Shown here: positions 1 to 11,800 of the stretch, one piece after another
Layout of the letters: each line of letters opens with the position of its first letter
Numbering within the stretch: position 1 is the stretch's first letter
From: Strix aluco
Taxonomy: Eukaryota > Chordata > Aves > Strigiformes > Strigidae
NCBI RefSeq assembly: GCF_031877795.1
Contig: NC_133943.1
Location: 9,727,001 to 9,791,000, forward strand
Length of the DNA stretch: 64,000 bases
Reading direction: 5' to 3'
The notes under the pieces: model-generated
Databases searched by the model: none
What the model was told of the DNA's origin: nothing
Seen by the model: the letters and a program-made list of their open reading frames with translations, nothing else
Translations under genes and position numbers: made by a program

Positions 1-1204
1 TATCTCATTGTGCTCCTCTTGCCAGGCTGTAGCGCTCTGCTAAGGTTGCCTGAGCCCCCACATCTTTGAGCACCTTCTCCAGCACAGAATAGTTGCTTTT
101 GGTTCGCTCCAGCAGGAATCTTGCAGAAGAGTTTCTCCTGAAAGACAGCACACACCTTCCTAGTCCGTCAGGCTCCTTTCCAGTGCCACATCCACACTTC
201 TGACCTGCAGTCCTGGCAGACAGCGCGGTTGTTGAATCTGTTGTGGGCCTGTAGATTCTTAATGAGCTGTCTCTCCAGGCACACTTAACCTCTTACCGAC
301 GTTGGTGTAAATTCATAGTCCTCTCCTCCAGCTTTTGCGTTACCAATTAGCTGTGAATAATTTAGGGTAGAAATTAAAAGGTTCATTGCCAAGAAAGAAG
401 TCAGGCTGACAAACAGCTTCTTGGCATAAACAGTGAAGGCAAACCTTGGTTTTTGTTACTTTTTCAACACCACTTCCTATATTTATCAAAGTGATGATGT
501 GACATACTGTGTGGGATAGCAACGAACTGGAGTTGATGACCCCCGTGACTCCCTCCTGCCCTTGTGTGAATACTGTAGACGAGCACAAGTTCCCCTGCTC
601 CCTTGTGTTCACCCCGAGGTATCTGCAGAGCAGTCACAACCCCTCCAACCTTCGTTTCACAGGACTGACCAAGCTCTTCTCTCCTGCTCCCGTGCGCCTG
701 GGGTACCGCTTGCTCCCTACTCTGGAAGTGAGGTGATCTTGCACAAAGGAAAAAACCTCCCACCACTGGTGTGAGGAACTTCTGAGGTCATTTTTCCACA
801 CCCAGGGGCAGCAAGCAGGGTTTCACAGAGCATCCTTCAAGAACGTATTCTGTGAATTGAGGGAGAGTCTTTGTTTCACAATGCTAAACAGCACTCTGTG
901 ACAGTGCTGCTCAGAAATTCTCCATTTCCTAACTCCACAGACTTTTAAGTGTGGCTAGAATGGTAACAGTCTAAATTATGCAGTGCCTCAGTGTTTTGCT
1001 GTTGTTCTGTACTGGCAGGTGACAAGGACCAGGGGAGGCCAGGAGGTACCACAACACACAGCATCGAAATGGAAATGTGGGAAGAGAGTGTGCTTCAAAA
1101 GTTCCACTGATCTCCAAGGGGAACAGAGCTACTACTGCAGAAGAGCATCTCAACACATACTTAATTAGTAGAATTGCAGTACAAGAATCACATAACCAGG
1201 TGTA
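1..1204. other. Region downstream of RNF145, no recognised gene
   Basis: This stretch lies beyond the inferred RNF145 poly(A) site. I recognise no gene in it. Short open frames occur on both strands, but none is long enough to stand out from chance. On the minus strand, 205 to about 283 and 5-137 read as two short open blocks separated by a 67-nt GT-AG interval and ending in TGA at 5-7. This could be the end of a gene or a decayed copy, but the upstream block has a poor acceptor and an in-frame stop at 285-287. No simple repeat or clear transposon terminus is visible. Confidence 0.5.
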
Positions 1205-2403
1205 AAAATCTTCAAATGTAATTTATTAAGACATTCAGCTATGTCTGTCAGTCTACATCCAAATTTACTACTAAAAATAAAATAGTATCACATTTCACAT
1301 TAGGAATACCGACTTTGAAAAACACTTGAGTCAAGCCTATCGTATAAATAAGTGACTAATTTCTCTTCATATCAAAATTCACATAAAAAAATTGCCTGCC
1401 CCCTACTCCCACCTATTTCCCCACCCCAGTTCTACTTGAAGCCATGATGCATGTAAAAATTTAGGTATGGACATGTCCTTGTCAAAGAAAAAAGGTGCAA
1501 ACCTATTAACAGCTTTAAAAGTGGCATTTGCGGAGTCTGATCATACACAATAATGTACTCATTCCCAAAGTGCAAATATCGCCAGAGTTTAATACTGTTT
1601 TAATTCAGCTGCAAGAATTAAACATTACACAGCACAGTACTGCAAGGCCTTTATCTGTGCCCTAAAACTCATCCCACTTTCCTCCTGCACATGGGGTAGC
1701 AGAGGTCAAAGTGTTCATTAGAGCTTTAGTTTACTTCATGCAGCCCAGACTGTGCCCATTATTAGCAAAAGTTTCATATACATCAAAATATTGAAGACTC
1801 CGTCATAAAAGTCAAGAGTCACTATAGATTACATGAATTCAAATGCAATTGCCCCACCAAGAACACCCAAAGCATACACATGACGTATTAAGAGTGCTTC
1901 CATCTTCTAGTACAATCACTGCTGTTATATCTTTGATTTTTGCTTACGTGCCATAAAAAAATTTTGTCAGCAAAGCTGCACCTCAGTCAGAGACCAGCAA
2001 CTCACTGCATTTAACACCTCTCAGGTACCCTGGGACATGGCTGTATGCGATACCCTCTTCCTGACTGTAACACGAGCTAAAGTTCTGTACGTCTGTCTAC
2101 ACAACCTCTTACGCACCTCTTGTTCCTCTTATCCCTCACGTACACCTTGAAAACACTCTTTCACTGCAATTTACTTCCAGACATCCTTCCTATGCCCACA
2201 GTTCAGAGAGCTTCTGGAGTCATTTCTACTACATCTCACTGGAGTTACCACTATCAAGCAGCCCACAAAAATCAGCATGGGAGATTATATTTTGACCAGC
2301 ATTAATAGCTAAACTTCTTTCACAGCTGTGGAAGGATTGGTTTTCTTCTGAGTCAAACTTGGATCTCTGAAATGTGTTTGTTCCCACATCATCCTTTGTC
2401 ACC
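1205..2403 (-). other. RNF145: RNF145 3' UTR
   Basis: The 3' UTR runs from the TGA at 2406-2404 to the first good minus-strand poly(A) hexamer. It is AT-rich and lacks long open frames. Its length of about 1.2 kb is ordinary for this gene. The exact cleavage point is inferred to lie 10-30 nt past the hexamer, so the lower boundary is approximate. Confidence 0.7.
1222..1227 (-). terminator. RNF145: Poly(A) signal of RNF145
   Basis: The plus strand reads TTTATT, which is AATAAA on the RNF145 sense strand, about 1.18 kb after the stop codon. I found no other canonical hexamer on that strand between the stop codon and this site, so it is the likely cleavage signal. Confidence 0.65.
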
Positions 2404-2847
2404 TCAGAGCTGGACACAGACCCTTGGATCCCGAGCGGGGCACCCCTCTGGGGATGCAGTTAGTTCTGCAGCACAAGCTGCTCCCTGGCTGGCCTCACAG
2501 GGGCTGGTGTCACTGTCCGTGCTCTGAGCGCCCTCCGTCTGGGCAGAGGCCTCCAGGCTGTCCTGTCCCTCAGCAGCCTGTCCATCGCTCTTGCCTGGGC
2601 TGTCTTTCACATTTGGGCCGTTGTCCTGTTCGACACCAGGGGGCTCGGCTGCATCTCCAGGTCTGGTATTTTGCTCTGCACTAGGATTTGGCTGTTGAAC
2701 CGGCTCCGGTCCCAGTCCCGGTAGCTGTGAAGGGCTCTTAAGTTGGCAGTGGCACAGAGGGCAGGTTTCTTGCACATACAGCCACTTCTTAAGACAACCC
2801 GCATGAAAAAAATGGCTACATGGTGTGATTACAGCAGTTTTCATATC
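2404..2847 (-). CDS. RNF145: RNF145 exon 11 (second half of RING and C-terminal tail)
   Basis: The exon encodes residues 543-689. It opens after a tttcag acceptor with DMK and supplies RING ligands C552, H554, H557, C560, C571 and C574, with the CPLC pair at the end of the RING. After the RING comes about 115 residues of low-complexity sequence rich in Ser, Gln, Glu, Pro and Gly, presumably disordered. This tail differs much more from the human protein than the rest does. Confidence 0.95.
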   Translation of the reverse strand, partial: DMKTAVITPCSHFFHAGCLKKWLYVQETCPLCHCQLKSPSQLPGLGPEPVQQPNPSAEQNTRPGDAAEPPGVEQDNGPNVKDSPGKSDGQAAEGQDSLEASAQTEGAQSTDSDTSPCEASQGAACAAELTASPEGCPARDPRVCVQL

Positions 2848-5800
2848 CTGAAAGACACAAAAAAAGAAAGATCATATTATTTGCAGTCCCATTCCTCTGC
2901 TCTCACCCCATATACCTAGTAGGTCCACTAGCCACAGAGGAGATAGAGGTAGTCCACAGGCAAGCAAGAGAATGTTTCTTCCTTCATACCAACAAGCCTC
3001 CATATTCAAATACACACACAATTCAAACACAGGCCAGGTCTGGCTGTTTGTATTACAAGGATTAGAAATTAGGCAAAAAGCTTCATTTTATAAAGCATTA
3101 TTACACTTAAATAGAAGCTTTTGTAGGCTGAGTCACAGGATTAATTAGCTTAAGAAACAATTGTGCAAGTCAAAACCAGCACACTTACAGACACAACCTG
3201 TAACAACAGCAAACCAGAAAAGAAGCAGCACCCTAACTCTGTCAGCCAAGACCCACGTATTACTAGGTCTGGTGTTTCAAACACTGTCATTCAATCTGGC
3301 ACCGGTAGTTTTACTCTTCAAAGAGCTTGGACCAAGTTTGGAATCAATTCAAAACTCTATGAACTGCACACTAGTAATCTTAGGGTGGTTCTTTCACTGT
3401 CATACGTAACTACAATTTCTATCCAAGAGAAAGAGACTTTGGAGCTAGAGGGGTGATAAAGATATTACTTTCAGCATTGATTTCTAAGGTCCTTACATCT
3501 GCTAGCTTACATTAGAAAGACACTTAACCTTTTGATAATTAGGTTTCTGTTATAAAACTGACATTGCACATGAAGTTCAAGTCGCTATGTCTACAGAGAC
3601 TGAGCTGCTTCTATGGAGTAATAACAAATCAGCTACTGAGTACACATTGTCCTTCAGTAACAAAATCTTCCACTAATGAAGAAAGGGCACATTTGCTGTT
3701 ACTACTGAGACCAGCTCAACTCACACACAAGAGGTTTCAAAGAAGCTCAAGGACACAGTTTGTTGCATAACTGGAGAAAAAAGAATGAAAGCTTAAACAC
3801 ATCCAAACTGTATCTTTATTCATAAAAACTATCTCAGTGCCAGCACTCCAGATCAATTTACACAAAGCAGAGAACTGGGTAATTCAAGTAGCTCATTGAG
3901 CACAATATTACACATTAAACATGATTCAATTAACTTACCTTCCTAGTTGCAGACTGAACCTGACAGTCTAGAGGTATTTAAGTTCAAGACAATCTTTTGA
4001 CACTTCCATTCTTACCTGGTAGCAGATAGCACAGATATCATTGTGTTGCTCCAGCTGCTCTTTTGTGGCAACGGGCAGTGACTTGATCTTATTCACAGCA
4101 TCTCTGCGAAGAAGGAAACTTTTCCACCCTAGTTGGGCCCGCAACCACACATTGTAATAGGAGTGAATGAAGATGATCACAGAACCCATCACAGTCCATT
4201 CACCAAAGATCGTTTCCGAGACACCATATGCCACCACACAGAGAGCGACCAGGAATTCCAGCAGCCGGTATGTGCCATTTACGTAATAGATCACATCATC
4301 CATATTTTCCACTGGTTCTTTTCTGAACTCCTCCACCATAAACAAAACATAAATGAAGAGTGTCCCAAGCACCTGTAACACAGTGCAAGACCGTGAGCTC
4401 AGCATTCAGTTCTGAACTGGAGCTAAGTCATTCAGCATTGTCCACCAAGCTCTGTACACACAACACTCCCAAATCAAACAGGGCAGAAGCCCCAAAGTAG
4501 TAAAATTGTTGCTGAACTTCAAGACAAACAAAAGTCACTCTTTCTTACAAAGCATTTAAGCTTGTTGCCTAGTACCTCCCCTTCTGTACTCTCAGAATAT
4601 AGCTGAGTTGATTAAACAAAAGTGCTGAGCAGCATGAGGGGGGATTTCATAAATTTAATAATAAAAAAGGCAAGTTATAACAAATAGTACAAAACATTTC
4701 CTGTATTTACACTATTTGTTTTGAACATCAAATTGCTTTCAAAGAGCCACAGCTAAGTAACAATGCATAAATGAGTGGTCTGGAAAAAACCCTTTTTACT
4801 GTGACAGTCATGCCTTCAAAAGCCTTCTGGCTTTACAATTTGAAACAGACTTCCATTCACCTATGTTCTCAGCCCACCCCGAGGAGCTCCTTAGCCTCAG
4901 ATACAGGATAAAGAAAGAGATTTTATATCATATCTTGTACTTCTGCCCTTCTGTTGTCCCTGTTCTTTTCTCATCATGTATTTCCCCCCCTAGAGCAACA
5001 GCATCACAGCAAATGCAGGGCTTCACAGTTACTACAGGGCTAACATTCTTACCTGAAGAGAGGTTAGAATACTGCTGGAGATAATGATCAACAGCCAGAA
5101 ATCCATGTGGAAAAACTGACAAATCATGTAGGCCATGTACGCGGGGAACACGAGTAAGAACAAACAGAGGCTGACTGCTCGGAAGTGCTTCCACAGACTC
5201 CTGCAAACAACACAATAGGTTTTTATTTTTCAAGTCAGATTTGAGTGTCAGAATAAGAGTAGGCTGACTGTTGGACGTAGGCACGTTAGATGTTTCCTCA
5301 AGGCTTTAACTTGTTGAAAGGAGTTTCTATTTTACTTGGCTATAGCCTCATTCCCAGCATGTATGCCTGCAATATATACGGTACGAAAAGTTCCCTCTTG
5401 TCTGACCTTTGCTGTTTTCAATACAAAGACAAAGATTATAGGCAAAAAATTCACCTACAGTAGTTGTCATAATGGGTCAAGTCAGTGGTTAGTCAAATTA
5501 AGTACCTTAGATACTGAAGGCTTCAGATGGAAGTCCATTAAAATAAAGAAAAACATTAAATATGCATGTGATTTTGTACACTTCTCTATATAAACAGTGC
5601 TTCCAAATGATATATTTATTACAACTCCTTTATGTCTTTTTTGCTAATATGCATAGAGCAAAGGTATTCCCTTTCATCACCAGATTTAACCCTGCTGTCT
5701 TTATTCCCCAATTCAGGGATCACAAAAGAAGAAATGTAGTGGGACTTGAACATTCATCTCTGCCAGTTCTTACTCTGCTCCTATCATCTACTTCTTCCTA

Positions 5801-8800
5801 ATCTCCTCCCAAACCTAAACACACCATCAATCTTTTTACACCCACCCATTTGTGAAGGCTTTCAGAGTATCTTCAGTAATTTACTACACTACCTCTACAT
5901 GTTCCTCAGGTTATACTTTAATCTCATTTAGCTCTGGAAATGGGGTACAGAAAAAGTCAAAGTACTGGGGGGACAGGACAGCAGCAGAAATGGGCTAATT
6001 GAATACAGCCTGAAGAAACATCAGAACACTACTGTGAAGTCTGCAATTCTGTGTCTGTGGGTGAGGAAGAAAGGGAGAGCTGAAGTGGAATTTACCTTGA
6101 TCCTAGTTGATTTAGAACTGTCTGGGAAATTTAGCAGAAGAGAGTTAAAACACTATCACCACAGACTGCTTGTTTAAAGTGGGCAGATGCTCATATTCTG
6201 GCTCTACTGCCTTTCCCTCTGTTACTATATTGGAAGTTAACATTGCTGCAGGCAGAACACGCTGGCTACAAGTAGCCTCTAAGCTAAACAAACTCTCTAC
6301 ACATAAATAAACCTTCTCTTATTTCCTCACTTACAGGTTACAGAAAGGGAAAAGACACAAGCAATTAACAAAGATACAAACAGATTAATATCAGAACACC
6401 AGATACAGCTCTTCAAAACACAAATTAACAAGCCCACATGATCAGAACATCTGGTGCACTAACGCAAGCCTTCCACCACTTATTTTCCGCCAGTAAACCC
6501 TACCGTTTTGGGATCACAGCCTCACAAAAAAGTAGGTTTTACAATATCTAACACAAGGCCCCTAGAAATTTCCCATCCTCAATAGCTAAGACCACTGCAT
6601 TAGAGGGAAACCTATCCAACTGCAGAGGAGGTTAAGCAAAACCATTTTGCAAATCCACACAATGGAGTGTGGGTGGGGAGAGCACAGGCACTGGAGTCCT
6701 GGATTTGCTTAACTGAGACCACCGTGCACTGACATTCTTGCTGGGGAGAAAAACCACTGAATAGTGTAACAGTCAGAGCAGGCAGCCAGCCGCTGCAGAA
6801 CAGCATGGTCTTGCACAGGCTGGATGGACGCAGTCCTGAGCAGGAGCAGGTGACCGAAGTCAGCTCTGTTTGCCAGCAGACAGCATGGTGAAAAGTATTA
6901 CTGTGCCCTTGAGGGAGCAGGACAGAGAGGAAAAAAACTAGAGAATTTAGACTAGAAATCTGCATACAGAAAAGAAAAGACAGGGTAACTTTACAAGCTA
7001 CTAAAAGTCCAAATCAGGCCATCAATTACTAGTTTATCACCTCCTAAACCAGCATTGAGTAACTTCCAGTTTAGAAAACCAGTCTCTTACTTGTCCCTTG
7101 AGGCTCCCAATGCCAAGACAATGGGATCAGCAATTTCCAGCATGGACTGAAGTATGGATGCCACCACAATGAAAAGAATAATACTGAGCAGGAACGCCCG
7201 ATGCACAACTTGGAGCTCAATCAAACCTGTCTGCACAGCCAGGATCAGGAGTGTGACTCCTTCAGTCATTCCCCTGCAGATCAACACAGTCAAAAGAACA
7301 ATCATATCTTTCTGTGTGTCAATGTTGGTTCAAAAATACATCTAGAAACACCAGGAAATAAGCTGTCACAACTCTTCAAATGTCACTGGTTTTAGCTTTT
7401 ACTGATGTCCCTGCTAAGGCTTTAGCCAGAGGGGAATGTTTTCAGAAACACTGAAGCACTGGGGGTTAGGAACTACCAGATTTCAAACCCTGCTCCTGAC
7501 TAGCAGTGTGTGGGCTACATCCAGCCCAGCAGACACCACCCAGCGACAGAGCCCCCCCCCAACCCCAGCACAAAGCATTTTAAAGACCCAGGTTGTGTCT
7601 TAAGCGGAAGAACCCCCCAGCCTCAGTGTTGCATACACAAGCCTGAAGCAGCCCTGCTATGTCTACACCTGGGCACTCGTCAGCCTCATCCCGAGATCAC
7701 CATGAGGGTCCTCTCAAGCCCTTACGCTTCCCCATCACCACCCTCCTGCCTGTCCTCTGGCCCTGGGGAAGCATCCTTGACTCAACACCCCACCCGGTGC
7801 CCAGTTTAAGCAAATCAGCAGTTGAGCTGTTTTTTCAGTTTTTCAAATTTTTCAGTTTATTCTCTCTGTGCCTATACCAAATACAGCTGTCCACTTCCTT
7901 TTGGCTTGGAACCTCAGACTGAATTTAATACCTCCGAGGACCACAATTTAGCACCAGTATTTGATGCAGTTAAAGTACAGATCACCCAGCATCACATGCT
8001 TCCCCAAAAGATGCTTTTACGTACACTACTGCTGGGCAACCTGATTTATACAATTTTTGCTTCCACATCTTGGAATCCAAAATGTAAAACATTCTTTTGC
8101 ATATGTTCTGGACTTTATCTATAGAGTTAAGGGCTGGAATAACTGAGAAAAGTAGTGTCGTACCTAGGATCCCAATTTCATATTAGATAAGTTTGGACAA
8201 GCATTAAGAAAAGACAGTCTCTATATTTTGGCTATTTCCCGTAGTAATTCACAGGCAATCCATACAACTGTGTTTTAAGCCTCATAGATTAGTAATGTTT
8301 CACACATGACTACAGGGTAAATGAGGAAATTGAAATATGAAGTGTTTATATTATCCAAGCATGTGAGAATTTTCCAGTGACTCATGAAAATGAAAGCACT
8401 AAGACAATCAAACTGTGCAATTATAAATCCCTACTAACAGCCCAGAATTTGTTACAGAAATGAACCATCTCCCAGGAAGTCTGTGACAAGCTGTATTTTC
8501 ACCTCATATCCTTCCAATGCACAGACTGGCACACAAAAAGCCTTTCAAGGATACCCAAAAGTTCATAAATCAAAAACTGCAATGCAACCCATATATTTCT
8601 ATATAAATTCCTTTTTGTCTGCTTCTTTTTAGACCCTAGGCACAACCAGACACGTACCTGTTCATGGCAGGATCATTCATGAATGCTCGATAACCCTGCA
8701 AGTAAAACTTGCAGAGAGTCAGAACTCCCAAAGCGACAAAAGAGACTGTGAAGACCAAGCCCAGCAGTGAGTATGGAGTACTACAGCATTCGGCAATACT

Positions 8801-11800
8801 GTAAGGAGAGAGGGAAAAGAAACAAAAAGAAAAGGTCCATCAATTGAAAGCAATGTGATGAGCTCTCCCCTTGTCCTGTTAACTGTGTAAACTGGGTTTA
8901 AAGCAAAGTTGCATTGGTTTAATGAAAATATTAAAAGCTCTACATCGCCATGAAATCCTCCTATAAGAAGAAAAAGAAGGGACGTATTCTGTTACTACTT
9001 TGTTTAAACTGGACAGATGCTCATATCTTTCCCGAGTTCTTCATCTCAGCTTCACCTCAGCTCCCCAGCTGGTGAGGCCATCAGGCCGGAGCTAGGGCTG
9101 TGCTGGGGTATTTCTCTCTCCAGTCCCTCTCCTGCGCTGTGCCACACGGTGGCACTGTCCTGCTTGCGTAGGGTTTTCATAACCAAAAGTCAATTTGACA
9201 GTCACAATGCGCCCAGGTTACATGCTGAAATTTCAGCCAGCTACCAGAAACAGTTAAAGCAGATGGATTCACTACAGCACTTTCCACCCAGATCCACAAT
9301 AGTGCAAACAAACATCAAACTGATAAATACTACTGGGAGTCTGGGGGCTTTCTGGTAGCGTTCACATCAGGCTCAGGTGGGCAACAGCTGTTTTTCAAAT
9401 AGCTAAGCCAGAAACAGCAGAAAAAGACAGTGAATAATATTCTCCCTCAGCAGGTTTCTTCCTCTCTTTTGCTACAGCAGTGAAGTCCCAAAAATTGAGA
9501 CCCCCGGAATACATTTGACGATGCTGAGAATAGCTGCATTACTTCAGCTCCCTCACCTTCTGATGATCCTGGCACTGCAATATTTGGAGCAGCCTAAACC
9601 TCAGAGCATACTTTAGCCTCTGAAACATGGCTGCCAGAACGAGTGCAGTGCAGTGCACCCACATGCCCCAACACTAGGTAAAGAACCAGCTGTCAGCCAG
9701 GGATTACACATCTGGAAATCCTCACATACATAATCCAAGGTAATACACTGACACCACCATTAATTTAAAAAAAAAAAAAACAACAAACAAACTTTTGTTG
9801 TTCACCAGGATAGCAGTCTTGTGAGACAAATTACAGGGGTCAAAAACATGCCATGGTAATTAACTGACTGAAGAGTGAACTGGTCCAGTGCTCTGACAAG
9901 AGCTTTGAGGAAGCATATGCTTCGTAAACAAAGCTCGTCCAAGAGACATTTACTTTGTCTCTTTTAATGATTACTGTAACCAAAATCTCCTTTGAAAGCA
10001 ATCCACAGCAGAAAATGTTGATGTGTTTACATATACTATTTGCAGTGCTTCTGGTAAGCCTTCAAACTCTGCCTGTTTACCAAATCGAGCAAGGCTGAAA
10101 AAGCTTGTAAATGTTCCTGGCTGGTCAAGGCAGTGAGAAAATGCAGTATTTAAAGCAGCTATTTCTGTAGGATATTTGAGAAACTCTAAGTTTTGCTTCA
10201 AAATAAATTATCAGAAATCAGGAGTCCTGGCTTCTCTGCCCAATGCTCAATCCTTTTTTGTTAGAGTAATTTTATTACCCTTCTTAAACTTATTTCCAGA
10301 CGATCTACTATGCAAAGGTCCCAGAGGAGCTTAAGAGCTCAAAAGAGAAGCTCTCAGTGTTATGTTTACGTGTAAAGCATAAATTTATAAGTTGTCCCAA
10401 AGAGCTGAACTCTTCAAGGCTTCTCAAAAATCACAGCAGTTACATCTTCATGGAAAAGACTGAGAGGAACAGGAAGGACAATGAAAGGTAGAGTGCAGTT
10501 TTTTTAACAGAAAATATGCAAGCAAGAGCTTTCCAGTTTGGGAAGCACAGACCTATGCCACTCTCTTAATTTTAAAGAAACATACAGAACTGTTTGGTCT
10601 TATATTTTTTTCCCCCAATACATGAATTGAGGCCATTGAATGAAACTATATGGATTTAAACAATCAAAATAGATTTTTCATCAGACAGACCAAGTTAAGC
10701 TGTGAAACTCCTTGCCTCAGGATCTTTCAAATGACACAAGCGTACACAGTTTCAAGGGCAGAAAGCACAAACTGATGGAAGAGAAGTCTTCTGAGGGTTA
10801 CTGAATACATATTAACCATATCCAGCTAATGCAGCATGGCTGCCAAAGTTGGATGTGAGACTCGGTAAGTACTAAGCAGCGTCCTGCTTGTCATGTTATG
10901 GGTGGGTGTCTTACCAGGCACCCATTTATGGCCACTGCTGGAAATTGGATCCTAGGCTAGATCAATACCTGGTCTGACCCAGTACAGCCACTCTGACATT
11001 CTTATGAAAAATCAGAGGCAGCTGTTCTGCACACCCCAATTGCTCTCACCTGAATTCCAGCTACACTATTTTAAGCAATCATTACACTTAAAGGGCACAG
11101 ATGCAGAATTCACTCACTTTCATGGAAAAGCACATCTTTTCTTCTTGTTAAACAGCCAGCACTACATTATTAACTGGCCTCACAAGCTATTTCAGCTCCC
11201 TTCTAAGGGGTAAGAGGCTGTTAGTGGTACTAAGGTGAATAAGCGTTTATTAATTTTCTACTGTGATAGAGCTGAGAACACTGAGGACATCTGCATAGTT
11301 TTTCTGTATTTTTCCAACTGCAGGAAGAACATCAGAGATCAATTGGTATTCACTGACTCAGATCAAGCCAATGCAAGCCTGCAAAGCAAGTTCCCTGTTT
11401 TCCCATGATTAGAGGAAGTCTAACAATTTGGTGTAGGAATAAACTAAACTTATTTACTAGGAAAAGGATAGCTTCCCCCACCTCTGCTAACTGCAGTACT
11501 CTATTGTAACAAAACTAAAATTGCAGCAGAGATGAACAGGAGGAAAAACTTCAGACACCAATGGTTTTGTTAACAACCAGGTAACACAGTCAGTGCTTTT
11601 ACGTAATGCAGTGTGACACTGTAAGCAATCTTAATACTACATGTAATAAAATCCCTGGCATGTCTCCTTAAAGTTAATGAATTTTGACAGCACACACTAT
11701 GGCACGATATACACACTAAAAGGGGCAAGAAAAGGCTAAGCAATTAGGAAGTCTGATTGGAAAACTGTAGTGATGAGCAAGTTACTCAAACCAGTTGCTA

